A stretch of DNA of 64,000 nucleotides from the NCBI GenBank assembly GCA_003242895.1, contig QKMY01000031.1, forward strand, positions 1 to 64,000, read 5' to 3'. This document shows positions 9,305 through 18,021 of this stretch, one piece after another. The stretch comes from Candidatus Margulisiibacteriota bacterium. GTDB taxonomy: Bacteria > Margulisbacteria > Riflemargulisbacteria > GWF2-39-127. The translations under genes were made by a program, and so were the position numbers. Position 1 is the stretch's first letter. Each line of letters starts with the position of its first letter. The notes beneath the pieces are model-generated. The model was not told the origin of the DNA and made no database searches. It saw only the letters and a program-made list of their open reading frames with translations.

Positions 9305-10702
9305 GTGAGGATACCTCTTTGTGTCCATACGCATTTTTACCAGCCTTCCCGAGTAGATCCCTTTTCCGGAGTGATACCGCAAGAATATGGTTCACAGCCT
9401 TATTCTAATTTTAACGAAAAGATTCTTGATGAATGTTATAAACCAAATGTCCGGCTTGGGAATATCGATAAAATAAGTTTCAATATAGGTCCGACACTCG
9501 CAGACTGGATGGAATTGAAGGCTAGGGATACTTATGAGAAATATCTTGCGATTGATAATTCCCTATGCGTTAGGACAGGTACCGGAAATGCAATTGCTCA
9601 GGGATATAATCATGTAATCCTGCCTTTGTTGGATGATTTTGACAAAGAAGTGCAGATATACTGGGGTATTTGTGACTTCAAATACCGGTTCCGGCGTCAA
9701 CCTCTCGGTTTCTGGCTGCCCGAAACTGCTGTCGATGATGCGACATTGCGGTTATTAGTCCGGCACGGGATAAAGTATATTTTCCTCGCACCATGGCAAG
9801 TTAATGACCGGATCGAAAAAGAGATACCACACGTCATTAAGGTCGATAACAAGGACCTCATTGTTTTCCTCTATAACGATCCTTTAACGCGATTACTTAT
9901 CAATTATAAGAAACGATTCTCTGCTTCAAGTTTTATAGAATACGGATTGCTGTCGCATGTCGATTATGCCTATAATACAGAGAAGCAAAATAAAGCTGTC
10001 ACTCTTGTTTCCGATGGAGAATTTTTCGGTCATCATATGAAGGGCAGGGAAAATGTCCTTGCGAGAGTATTACAAGCTCACCCGACAGTGCTGCCGTCCC
10101 ATTATCTGGACAAGATAAATAAGCTTCCGGAGACTCGTCTAAAAAATAATACGAGTTGGACGTGCTTTAATCATCTCAAACGATGGCGCGGAAGCTGTAA
10201 CCTGACCAGCAAATCCTGCATTTACCAACGGGAATGTTATATAAAGGATAATAGTTGGACGGAAGCATTATGGAATATTTTTGACACTGTAAAAAAAGAT
10301 GTATATTCATCGTATCTCACCTTTGCCTCGTACTACTTTGAGTTTCCGGATAAGCTTATTCTGGAATATATAAACTATAAAAAAGGGCTAGCCACTTTTA
10401 ATCTGTTTTGTGACAAAGCCAATCCTCGTAACCGTCTTGAGGATGATTCTAAAAACAGCTTAATACGGTATCTTGAAGCTGTTTATTATTGTCAGTTAAT
10501 GTTTACCAGCTGTGGTTTTTTCTTTGAAGATATCGACCGGATTGAACCGAAGAATAACCTTAAATATCTTAAAAAGGTCCTAACATTAATGCAGCCAAAT
10601 TTCCCTGTAAACTATCAAGTTAATCTGATAAGTGAATTGTCTCTTATAAAAAGTACCCGCAATCCTGATAAACATGCCGGTAGTTTTTATAGAGAAATAT
10701 AA
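9305..10702 (+). CDS. Glycoside hydrolase family 57 protein
   Basis: GH57 enzymes act on alpha-glucans (amylase, branching or 4-alpha-glucanotransferase activity). N-terminal CVHTHFYQPSR with a metal/catalytic histidine pair, NIGPTLADWM, GFWLPETAVD near residue 138 and SDGEFFGHH near 237 are typical of the DUF3536-type GH57 group, although 465 residues is short for that group (often about 800). GTG start at 9305. Together with glycogen phosphorylase 5 kb downstream it points to storage glucan metabolism. The exact reaction is not decided by sequence. Confidence 0.82.
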   Translation: MRIPLCVHTHFYQPSRVDPFSGVIPQEYGSQPYSNFNEKILDECYKPNVRLGNIDKISFNIGPTLADWMELKARDTYEKYLAIDNSLCVRTGTGNAIAQGYNHVILPLLDDFDKEVQIYWGICDFKYRFRRQPLGFWLPETAVDDATLRLLVRHGIKYIFLAPWQVNDRIEKEIPHVIKVDNKDLIVFLYNDPLTRLLINYKKRFSASSFIEYGLLSHVDYAYNTEKQNKAVTLVSDGEFFGHHMKGRENVLARVLQAHPTVLPSHYLDKINKLPETRLKNNTSWTCFNHLKRWRGSCNLTSKSCIYQRECYIKDNSWTEALWNIFDTVKKDVYSSYLTFASYYFEFPDKLILEYINYKKGLATFNLFCDKANPRNRLEDDSKNSLIRYLEAVYYCQLMFTSCGFFFEDIDRIEPKNNLKYLKKVLTLMQPNFPVNYQVNLISELSLIKSTRNPDKHAGSFYREI

Positions 10703-10723
10703 ATGCGTTAGCGTATATTTATT

Positions 10724-10752
10724 TTGCTGTAAGAACTCTAATATGTTACAAT
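10724..10752 (+). promoter_or_regulatory. Sigma70-type promoter for the tripeptidase gene
   Basis: TTGCTG at 10724-10729, 17-nt spacer, TACAAT at 10747-10752, about 35 nt upstream of the peptidase ATG. It suggests that pepT-like and xer genes form a unit separate from the GH57 gene. Confidence 0.55.
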
Positions 10753-10787
10753 GGGTTTGGATAGAAAATTGATTGTAAAGGTTTTTT

Positions 10788-11906
10788 ATGCTGAACACTG
10801 AGCGGCACTTAAACGAGTTTCTGAAGCTTATTCGAATATCAAGCCCATCAAAAAATGAAAAAAGTATTTCCCAGTATTTATTTCATTTATTTACAGATCT
10901 TGGATTTAATCCGGAATATGATGGAAGTGCTCCTTGTACTGATTGTAATTCTGATAACATAATCATCTATATACCTGGAAAAACCGATAGTCCTGTCATT
11001 ATGCTGAGTGCGCATATGGATACCGTAATTCCTGGTGATAATATCGTGCCTGTTGTTGAGGATTCGTATATTCGAAGTGATAGAACTACAATCCTCGGTG
11101 CTGATGATAAAGCAGGAATTGCCGGTATAATAGAGGCAGTTCGTATATTAAAAGAACGAAATATTCCGCATTTGCCACTGCTTATCGTTTTTACTTGTGC
11201 AGAAGAAATCGGGCTTGTCGGGGCAAAATACCTTAATCTTAATCATCATAAAGCTGATTATTGCTATGTCCTTGATAGCGGTGGTGATATCGGCACAATT
11301 GTTAATCAAGCTCCTTTTCAAGAAAGTTTTAAGGTTGAAATATATGGTCAAGCTGCACATGCAGGGATAGAGCCAGAGAAAGGCAAGAGTGCTATATTCG
11401 CTGCAAGCCGGGCAATTGCATCGATGGAGGTCGGACGTATAGACCATGAGACCACAGTTAATATTGGAATGATTTCCGGTGGATCAGCTACCAATATTGT
11501 CCCGGAACTTACATCGTTCAAAGGTGAAGTTCGAAGTCTTATCGAATATAAAATGGAAGCTGAGCTTAGTAAAATTAAAACCGCTATCGACAAAAATTGT
11601 AAATTGCTAGGTGTTAAATACTCGTTTTTCCACAAAAGAGAATATAATGGCTACAGCTTTACAGCTGCGGATGACCCAATGAAATATTTGATAGCAGCGA
11701 TTGAACGAGCCGGTATACATCACTCGATTGTGTATTCCGGTGGCGGAAGCGATGCTAACGTTTTTAATTCAATCGGTATCCCCTCAATTGTGCTCGGTAC
11801 CGGTATGGAAAATGTTCACACCAAAGAAGAGAAAATATCTATCAAGAATTTGAATAATCTTGTCAGTGTACTTTTGGAACTGGCTACAGGTTATAATGAC
11901 CGATAA
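10788..11906 (+). CDS. M20-family aminopeptidase, tripeptidase T type
   Basis: Zinc-dependent exopeptidase of the PepT/M20 group, 372 residues. Metal ligands are visible in order: SAHMDTV (H and D), GADDKAGIAG (D), TCAEEIGLVGA (catalytic and metal E), YCYVLDSGGDIG (D) and ENVHTKEE (H). The dimerisation domain is inserted at about residues 185-290 (QAAHAGIEPEKGKSA). No signal peptide, so cytoplasmic peptide turnover. AAAGG precedes the ATG. The recombinase gene overlaps its last 11 nt. Confidence 0.88.
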   Translation: MLNTERHLNEFLKLIRISSPSKNEKSISQYLFHLFTDLGFNPEYDGSAPCTDCNSDNIIIYIPGKTDSPVIMLSAHMDTVIPGDNIVPVVEDSYIRSDRTTILGADDKAGIAGIIEAVRILKERNIPHLPLLIVFTCAEEIGLVGAKYLNLNHHKADYCYVLDSGGDIGTIVNQAPFQESFKVEIYGQAAHAGIEPEKGKSAIFAASRAIASMEVGRIDHETTVNIGMISGGSATNIVPELTSFKGEVRSLIEYKMEAELSKIKTAIDKNCKLLGVKYSFFHKREYNGYSFTAADDPMKYLIAAIERAGIHHSIVYSGGGSDANVFNSIGIPSIVLGTGMENVHTKEEKISIKNLNNLVSVLLELATGYNDR

Positions 11907-12792
11907 CAAAACAATACCATTTTTATTAGAAAATTTTCTGATTTTCCTCAAATACGAAAAAGGTTTTTCCGATAATACTTTATCCGCCTATAAGGAAGAT
12001 CTTGTTCAACTCAATAGGTTCTTTAAAGGTCAACCAATTACGCTGCTTACGATTACAATTATCAATAATTATGTGATTTTTATGAAAAAGAATGGAAAAT
12101 CCGTAAGAACGATCAGCCGGAAGCTAGCTTCAATAAAAACTTTTTTTAAATTTTTAATTGTTGAGAATATTATCTCTGATAATCCATCCGACCTAATAGA
12201 GTTTCCCAAGTTGCCCAAAGTATTGCCTAAAGCATTAAGTCAACGAGACATGAAGCAATTGCTTGATTCCATGGACATCAACAACCCTATGGAGATTCGT
12301 GACAAGGCGATAATTGAGATGCTGTATGGGAGCGGAATGCGGGTAACCGAAATCGTTTGTCTTAAGCTTTCAGATGTTCAGGTGGAATCAGGGTTTATCA
12401 AATGTCTTGGGAAAGGAAACAAAGAACGATTCGTTCCAATTGGTAAACACGCACATGCTATGCTGCAGGTCTATTTAGCTCAATCGAGGCCAGTTCTCAG
12501 TAAGAATGAGAAAGAAGACCACTTGTTTTTAAACAGGTCAGGAAATAAGATATCCCGCGTCAGTATCTGGGCTATCATAAAGAAATATAGTGCCTATCTA
12601 AAGTCCGATAAACATATTTCGCCACACACGATGCGACATAGTTTCGCCACACATTTACTCGAAAATAACGCTGACCTGCGAAGCGTTCAGGAGATGCTTG
12701 GCCACAAAAACATCTCGACCACTCAGATATATACCGGTGTTAGTAAGAAATACTTGAAAGAGGTATATTTCAAATCCCATCCTCGAGGATAG
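11896..12792 (+). CDS. xerD: Tyrosine recombinase, XerC/XerD type
   Basis: Site-specific recombinase, probably for chromosome dimer resolution at dif. It is 298 residues. The N-terminal SAM-like domain reads FLIFLKYEKGFSDNTLSAY. The catalytic domain has the Arg I region GSGMRVTEIV, a Lys region (KGNKERFVP), HTMRHSFATHLLE (H-x-x-R), LGHKNISTTQIYTGV with the histidine and the nucleophilic tyrosine. I use ATG 11896 with AGG upstream, inside the end of the peptidase gene. It could be XerC or XerD; housekeeping context argues against a phage integrase. Confidence 0.85.
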   Translation: MTDNKTIPFLLENFLIFLKYEKGFSDNTLSAYKEDLVQLNRFFKGQPITLLTITIINNYVIFMKKNGKSVRTISRKLASIKTFFKFLIVENIISDNPSDLIEFPKLPKVLPKALSQRDMKQLLDSMDINNPMEIRDKAIIEMLYGSGMRVTEIVCLKLSDVQVESGFIKCLGKGNKERFVPIGKHAHAMLQVYLAQSRPVLSKNEKEDHLFLNRSGNKISRVSIWAIIKKYSAYLKSDKHISPHTMRHSFATHLLENNADLRSVQEMLGHKNISTTQIYTGVSKKYLKEVYFKSHPRG

Positions 12793-12897
12793 TTAATACC
12801 CTTTTTCATAATAGTTCTTTAATCTTTTCATGATATGTAATAAAATGTGTTAGTTGTTTAATCGGTATCATCGATAGCATTAGGAGGAGAAGTTTAT

Positions 12898-13554
12898 TTG
12901 CTCGTTTCTATAATAATAAATATCCTCATTTTCATTACGCTCATTTTTTCTATAATTATACATGAAGTTGCTCATGGATATGTCGCATTTTTTTTTGGTG
13001 ATACGACAGCAAAGAGAAGTGGAAGATTAACGCTTAATCCCCTAAAACATATAGATCCTGTCGGGACAATTATTTTACCGCTTCTCCTCCGATTGAGTAA
13101 CTCTCCGGTAGTTTTCGGATGGGCGAAGCCGGTACCGGTTAATACAATGAATATGCGCAATCCCAAAACCAGTATGGTACTGGTCGCAGCCGCAGGGCCA
13201 TTATCGAATATCATTCAAGGGCTGTTTTTAATATTAATCGGGCGAGTTCTTTTAATGACAATTAATTATCAGGTGCCCACAATTGCAAGTTCAATTATCG
13301 CGGTCGCTATAACTGTATTAGGGTGGGGAGTCTTTTATAACTTTCTACTAGCCTTTTTTAATCTCATTCCAATACCGCCGCTTGATGGTTCAAGAATCCT
13401 TCGTTTTTTTATGCCTTCAAGACTTCAAGTGCTCTTTGACAAATTGGAACCATATGGAATTCTTCTGATTTTCATAGTTCTTTACTTTTTTAGAGACGCT
13501 TTTGATTATGTTTATAAACTGATAATATATGTCATAGGAAATTTGATGTATTAA
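12898..13554 (+). CDS. Site-2 protease family (M50) membrane protein
   Basis: Intramembrane zinc metalloprotease of the short YwhC-like group, 218 residues. HEVAHGYVAFFFGD near residue 22 gives HExxH inside the first membrane helix; the third ligand lies in NLIPIPPLDGSRIL near 155. FGWAKPVPVN is the conserved loop. Four to five membrane helices. TTG start at 12898 preceded by a strong AGGAGGAG. Substrate unknown; no anti-sigma factor nearby. Frequently found beside pseudouridine synthase genes, as here. Confidence 0.88.
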   Translation: MLVSIIINILIFITLIFSIIIHEVAHGYVAFFFGDTTAKRSGRLTLNPLKHIDPVGTIILPLLLRLSNSPVVFGWAKPVPVNTMNMRNPKTSMVLVAAAGPLSNIIQGLFLILIGRVLLMTINYQVPTIASSIIAVAITVLGWGVFYNFLLAFFNLIPIPPLDGSRILRFFMPSRLQVLFDKLEPYGILLIFIVLYFFRDAFDYVYKLIIYVIGNLMY

Positions 13555-13624
13555 TCAATGCCGTAGTTTAAGTTAATAAGCTTTATTGTACAAAAATTTA
13601 TTAAAGATTATCGGAAGAGAATTT

Positions 13625-14356
13625 ATGGTAGTAGAACGGTTACAAAAATACTTAGCAAACGCTGGAATCGGGTCACGGAGAGCATGTGAAAAGTTCATCG
13701 AAGAAGGACTAATAACACTTAATGGAACCGTCATAAGAGAGTTAGGAATAAAAATCGACACAGAGAAAGACAAGGTCCTTTATAAAAAAGCGCCAATTCC
13801 GCAGCAACAAAAAAAAATGTATTTCAAAATGTACAAACCGAAAGACTATATAACTACTGCTTCAGATCCAAAACAGAGAAAAACCGTCTATGAACTGCTT
13901 CCAAATAATCTTCCAGTAAGAGTCTATCCTGTCGGTAGGCTAGATCGGAATACGAGCGGTTTATTGTTTTTTACAAATGATGGTGAACTAGCTAATAATT
14001 TGATGCATCCTTCAAAAAAAATATCTAAAACATACCGGGTAACGATTGATTCCAAAATCACAAAAAAAGCTGTTGAAAAATTAGGTTCAGGCATAATGCT
14101 TGAGGACGGAATGACCTTGCCGGCTCAAGTTGAAGTAGAATTAATACAATCAGATAAAACTATTTTTTTGCTTACCATTTATGAAGGACGTAATCGACAA
14201 GTAAGAAGAATGAGTGAATCCCTAGGATTAAATATTACCGCATTAAAGCGCTTAACTTTTGGAACATTAATGCTGGAAAACATGACTCCCGGCAAGGTGA
14301 AAGAACTTTCGCTTAATGAAATAAAAATGCTTCGTTCTTTAGCTAAAAAGAGTTGA
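13625..14356 (+). CDS. rluB: RsuA/RluB-family 23S/16S rRNA pseudouridine synthase
   Basis: Converts a specific rRNA uridine to pseudouridine. It is 243 residues. An S4-like domain (RLQKYLANAGIGSRRACEKFI) starts right after the ATG at 13625, which has GGAAGAG upstream; the earlier TTG at 13586 would add an unlikely extension. The catalytic motif is PVGRLDRNTSGLLFFTNDGE, followed by KTYRV and YEGRNRQVRRM. RluB, RluE, RluF and RsuA are hard to separate; RluB is the best guess. Confidence 0.88.
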   Translation: MVVERLQKYLANAGIGSRRACEKFIEEGLITLNGTVIRELGIKIDTEKDKVLYKKAPIPQQQKKMYFKMYKPKDYITTASDPKQRKTVYELLPNNLPVRVYPVGRLDRNTSGLLFFTNDGELANNLMHPSKKISKTYRVTIDSKITKKAVEKLGSGIMLEDGMTLPAQVEVELIQSDKTIFLLTIYEGRNRQVRRMSESLGLNITALKRLTFGTLMLENMTPGKVKELSLNEIKMLRSLAKKS

Positions 14357-14361
14357 TTTGG

Positions 14362-14391
14362 TTGACGTTGCTGAGGATTCCGTGATATAGT
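14362..14391 (+). promoter_or_regulatory. Promoter of tRNA-Met
   Basis: TTGACG at 14362-14367, 18-nt spacer and TATAGT at 14386-14391. The tRNA begins 14 nt after the -10 box, which fits a short 5' leader. The downstream receiver gene may be co-transcribed. Confidence 0.65.
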
Positions 14392-14404
14392 CATTATATC
14401 AAGT

Positions 14405-14481
14405 GGCGGCGTAGCTCAGATGGTTAGAGCACACGGCTCATACCCGTGGTGTCAGTGGTTCGATTCCACTCGCCGCTACCA
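14405..14481 (+). tRNA. tRNA-Met (CAT), elongator type
   Basis: A 77-nt cloverleaf with encoded CCA. Acceptor GGCGGCG pairs with CGCCGCT (G1-U72 wobble), the D-arm is GCTC...GAGC, the anticodon stem CACGG/CCGTG encloses loop CTCATAC (anticodon CAT), and the T-arm is GTGG/CCAC around TTCGATT. The initiator hallmark of three G-C pairs GGG/CCC is missing, so it is elongator Met. Overall it resembles Firmicute elongator tRNA-Met; tRNA-Ile2 (CAT with lysidine) is a less likely alternative. Confidence 0.93.
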
Positions 14482-14497
14482 TTAAATAGGGGGAAAA

Positions 14498-14902
14498 ATG
14501 AAACCTCAAACTCAATATAAGATACTAATTGCGGATGATGAGACGACTCTTCGCCAAAGTTTAGCATTTGTATTTAAAAAAGAAGGATATGAGGTTTTTA
14601 TTGCCGTAGACGGCGAAGAAGCGATAAAGAAAGCAGAACAAATTAGCCCGGATCTAATAATTATTGATTTTTCTATGCCAAACATTGGCGGCTGGGAAGC
14701 AGCAAAAAAAATCAGGGAAATCAAGCAATGCAGAATGACACCAATAATTGGCTATACAGCCTATAGTGACGAAGAATCCAGAAACCAAGGGTTTGCTAAT
14801 GGGTTAAATGAAATTCTTCAAAAACCATTAAATGTAGATGAGTTGAAAGCTATCGTAGCGGATTACCTTTCCACCGGTTCCTTAATTAAAAAATTAAACT
14901 AA
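14498..14902 (+). CDS. Stand-alone response regulator receiver protein
   Basis: Receiver-only protein of 134 residues. Acidic pair ADDET near residue 11, phosphoacceptor Asp in PDLIIIDFSMPNIGG near 56, a Thr in IGYTAYS near 87 and the Lys in EILQKPLNVDEL near 108. No output domain, so it acts by protein contact or in a phosphorelay. GGGGG lies upstream of the ATG. It lies 16 nt after the tRNA. A separate cheY lies in the flagellar operon, so this one probably serves a different pathway. Confidence 0.88.
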   Translation: MKPQTQYKILIADDETTLRQSLAFVFKKEGYEVFIAVDGEEAIKKAEQISPDLIIIDFSMPNIGGWEAAKKIREIKQCRMTPIIGYTAYSDEESRNQGFANGLNEILQKPLNVDELKAIVADYLSTGSLIKKLN

Positions 14903-15029
14903 ATCTGAATTTCCCATGCTTATATGTTAAATGTAAAGATAGAGGGTAATTATTATACAGAGATTTTATGTTCGGCAATTAATAAAATATATTTCGAAAA
15001 AAATATTTAATTTTCATGAGGAGGCTATT

Positions 15030-17579
15030 ATGATTGGTCTAGGAGTACCATCAGATCCAGTAAACGCAACAATAAAGGTGGAGCAAGCTGTAAACGTTTT
15101 AAGAGAAAAAATAGAATATCATCTAAAATACACCATGGGTCTTGGACTAAGTGGAACCTCGTTGAATAATGCGTCTAAACAAGAAATATACACGGCTTTA
15201 TCATTGGCTCTTCGTGAGCGAATTATGGAAAAATGGATAGAAACTAATGATGCATATATCGAAAAAGATGTTAAGCAATTATTCTATTTTTCTCAAGAGT
15301 ATTTAATGGGAAGAGCACTTAGCAATAATCTAATTAATCTAGGTGCACAAAAAGAAGTTAAAGAAGTTATCGAATCGCTTGGATACAATCTCAACGAAAT
15401 AGAAGATGTTGAAATGGAAGCGGGGCTTGGCAATGGAGGTTTAGGAAGATTAGCAGCTTGTTTCTTAGATTCACTAGCCTCATTGAAGCTTCCTGGTCAT
15501 GGGTATGGTCTCTATTATCAATATGGAATTTTTAAGCAAACAATCCTAAATGGTTATCAGGTTGAGAATCCTGATGAATGGTTAAAGTATGGGAATCCTT
15601 GGGCTATCATAAATGAGAGGGATGCAGTAAAAGTACAGTTTGGTGGTCGACTCATAAAAAAAACCAATCAGAATGACGAAGAAATTATTGAGATGGAAGG
15701 CTGTGAGTCAGTCTGTGCGCTTCCGTTCGATGTTCCGGTTGTAGGATTTAGCGGGAATGTAAATACTCTGCGACTCTGGCATGTTTTTCCGGATTATACA
15801 AGATTTGATATTGAATCATTTAATCAAGGGAATTATCCGGATGCTTTTGAGTTCATCAATCCAAACGACCTTAGTATCACCGCGGTACTTTATCCTAATG
15901 ATAATCATTATGAAGGCAAGCGTTTACGACTTAAACAAGAATACGCATTGGTATCGGCAAGCTTACAAGATATCATCAGGAAATTTGAAAAAACTCATAA
16001 ATATTATGGGGATTTTCCTCAAAAAATTGCTATTCAAATCAATGATACGCATCCGGCGCTGGTTATACCTGAATTAATGAGGATATTAGTTATCGAAAAG
16101 AAGTTTGAATGGGATGAAGCCTGGGAAATAACTACAAATACAATTGCTTATACTAATCATACGGTTTTGCCAGAAGCACTAGAAGAATGGCCTGTCCACA
16201 TGATTAAAGAACTGCTTCCTCTTCATTTTGATATTTTAGAAGAAATCAATGAAAAATTTTGTGACGAAGTAAGAGATAAATATAAAGACGAAACCTATGA
16301 AGTTCGAGAAGATATCGTAAGAAAAATGTCAATTATTGAAAATGGAAGTGTAAGAATGGCTCACTTAGCTATTGTTGGAAGTCATTCTGTTAATGGTGTT
16401 GCTGCCTTACATACGCAAATACTAAAAGATAGGGCGTTACGTAACTTCTATATTATGTATCCTGAAAAATTCAATAATAAGACGAATGGAGTGACTCCTC
16501 GCCGGTGGCTTTTGAAGTCAAATCCTTTGTTATCTGAATTAATAACCTCAAAAATTGGTTTTGGATGGATTTCAGATCTTTCTGAACTTAAAAAACTAGA
16601 GAGTTATATTGATGACGAAGTATTTATTAATCAACTAATGGATGTCAAAGCTAAGAACAAAGAAGCTCTAACAAGCTATATTTTTGAATATAATCCTGTG
16701 AAAGATGCTAATGGTGAAATTGTTGAAAGGATAGAAATTAATCCTGATTCAATATTCGATGTGCACGCCAAGAGACTTCACGAATACAAACGCCAACTCA
16801 TGAATGCGTTACATATTATGATGTTACATAATGAAATAAAAGAAAACCCGGACAAAGTGTTTGTACCTCGTACCTTTATTTTTGCAGCTAAAGCTGCTCC
16901 TGGGTATCAAATGGCAAAAGATATTATAAAGTTTATAAATATTTTAGCCCGCAGAACCAACAATGCTCCAGAACTTAGAGGATTAATAAAAGTGGTTTTT
17001 TTAGAGAACTATAATGTATCTCTTGCAGAAAAACTTATTCCTGCAGCTGATCTCAGTGAGCAAATCTCGACAGCAGGGTTTGAAGCTTCTGGAACCGGAA
17101 ACATGAAGTTCGCATTGAACGGTTCCCTGACTATTGGAACAATGGATGGTGCTAATGTAGAAATGGCTGAAGAAATTGGTGAAGAAAATTTGTTTATTTT
17201 CGGTATGAGGTCTGAAGAAGTGAAAAAGTTACAAGAAGCTGGTACTTATAATCCCTGGAATATTTTTAAAGAAAAACCGGAAGTAAAGAAGATAATTGAT
17301 CAACTGTTTCAAGGAATACTAGCTCGTGATGCATCTGAGAGAACCGTGTTGCAGCGACTGGCTAATAATTTGATGCATGGTGGAGATTTCTATTATGTAT
17401 TGGAAGATTTATCAGCATATAAAGCAGCACAGGATGAAGTCGCAGAATTGTACAAAAATAGAATAGCATGGGGCAAGAAAGCACTTCTTAACATTGCAAG
17501 AGTAGGAAAGTTTTCCAGTGATCGAACAATACTGGAATATAATAAGGATATTTGGGGATTACTTCCAGTATCAATTTAA
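15030..17579 (+). CDS. glgP: Glycogen/starch/alpha-glucan phosphorylase
   Basis: Releases glucose-1-phosphate from alpha-1,4-glucan using phosphate and PLP. It is 849 residues, the full family length. Motifs: LMGRALSNNL, EAGLGNGGLGRLAACFLDS near 130, NDTHPALVIPELMR near 338, NGVTPRRWL near 487, HEYKRQLMN near 587, and the PLP lysine in GTGNMKFALNG near 692 before DGANVEMAEE. GAGGAGG precedes the ATG. A strong terminator follows, so it ends its unit. Works with the GH57 enzyme in glycogen turnover. Confidence 0.97.
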   Translation: MIGLGVPSDPVNATIKVEQAVNVLREKIEYHLKYTMGLGLSGTSLNNASKQEIYTALSLALRERIMEKWIETNDAYIEKDVKQLFYFSQEYLMGRALSNNLINLGAQKEVKEVIESLGYNLNEIEDVEMEAGLGNGGLGRLAACFLDSLASLKLPGHGYGLYYQYGIFKQTILNGYQVENPDEWLKYGNPWAIINERDAVKVQFGGRLIKKTNQNDEEIIEMEGCESVCALPFDVPVVGFSGNVNTLRLWHVFPDYTRFDIESFNQGNYPDAFEFINPNDLSITAVLYPNDNHYEGKRLRLKQEYALVSASLQDIIRKFEKTHKYYGDFPQKIAIQINDTHPALVIPELMRILVIEKKFEWDEAWEITTNTIAYTNHTVLPEALEEWPVHMIKELLPLHFDILEEINEKFCDEVRDKYKDETYEVREDIVRKMSIIENGSVRMAHLAIVGSHSVNGVAALHTQILKDRALRNFYIMYPEKFNNKTNGVTPRRWLLKSNPLLSELITSKIGFGWISDLSELKKLESYIDDEVFINQLMDVKAKNKEALTSYIFEYNPVKDANGEIVERIEINPDSIFDVHAKRLHEYKRQLMNALHIMMLHNEIKENPDKVFVPRTFIFAAKAAPGYQMAKDIIKFINILARRTNNAPELRGLIKVVFLENYNVSLAEKLIPAADLSEQISTAGFEASGTGNMKFALNGSLTIGTMDGANVEMAEEIGEENLFIFGMRSEEVKKLQEAGTYNPWNIFKEKPEVKKIIDQLFQGILARDASERTVLQRLANNLMHGGDFYYVLEDLSAYKAAQDEVAELYKNRIAWGKKALLNIARVGKFSSDRTILEYNKDIWGLLPVSI

Positions 17580-17604
17580 TAGTCTTTAATTTGATTTTAT
17601 CAAG

Positions 17605-17630
17605 AAACGCAGGGGTGCCTGCGTTTTTTT
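17605..17630 (+). terminator. Rho-independent terminator after glgP
   Basis: Perfect 9-bp stem AAACGCAGG / CCTGCGTTT with a 4-nt loop (GGTG), running into seven or more T residues. It lies 25 nt after the glgP stop. The clearest terminator in the window. Confidence 0.92.
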
Positions 17631-17631
17631 G

Positions 17632-17660
17632 TTGATAAATGCCAAATTATAAAATATAAT
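17632..17660 (+). promoter_or_regulatory. Promoter of the RRM protein gene
   Basis: TTGATA at 17632-17637, 17-nt spacer and perfect TATAAT at 17655-17660, starting immediately after the glgP terminator. It leaves a leader of about 60 nt before the start codon, long enough for the cold-responsive leaders seen with some RNA-binding protein genes (inference). Confidence 0.65.
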
Positions 17661-17725
17661 TTGTGAAATTTACCATTATTTTATACGATATAAATGTAAC
17701 TCTACAAAATACAGGGGGCATTAAA

Positions 17726-17956
17726 ATGAGTGGTAGTTTATATGTCGGAAACTTGTCATGGCAGACAACCGAAGATGATTTGATGATATTATTTGGCCAA
17801 CATACAAAAGTTAAAGATGCAAAAATTATTACAGATAGAGAAACTGGCAGATCTAAAGGGTTTGCGTTTGTTGAAATTCCTGAAGAAGATGTTGAGAAAG
17901 CAATTTCGGCATTAAATGGGTTTGAATTAAACGGTAGAGAAATTATTGTAAACTAA
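17726..17956 (+). CDS. Small RNA-binding protein with one RRM domain
   Basis: Single RNA-recognition-motif protein of 76 residues. RNP2 is LYVGNL at residues 5-10 and RNP1 is RSKGFAFVE near 43-51; NGFELNGREIIVN is the last strand. It stops directly at the domain end, without the Arg/Gly- or Lys-rich tail common in bacterial RRM proteins. ATG 17726 with AGGGGGC upstream is preferred over an ATG at 17663. Likely a cold-shock type RNA chaperone; monocistronic between a terminator and a convergent gene. Confidence 0.9.
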   Translation: MSGSLYVGNLSWQTTEDDLMILFGQHTKVKDAKIITDRETGRSKGFAFVEIPEEDVEKAISALNGFELNGREIIVN

Positions 17957-18021
17957 AAGTCGGAGAGCCTGGATATTGTCTTTGTTTTTAAAGATCAGTT
18001 AGTCCTATTTCTGGGAATATA

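Noticed and set aside
10701-10720. Small hairpin after the GH57 gene (ATGCG-TTAG-CGTAT)
   Set aside because: Stem of only four to five pairs and no proper T-run; too weak for a terminator.
11896-12792. Phage or integron integrase
   Set aside because: Length, motif set and housekeeping neighbours fit XerC/XerD; no phage or cassette genes nearby.
15781-16077. 98-residue ORF overlapping glgP
   Set aside because: Out-of-frame shadow inside a fully conserved glycogen phosphorylase.
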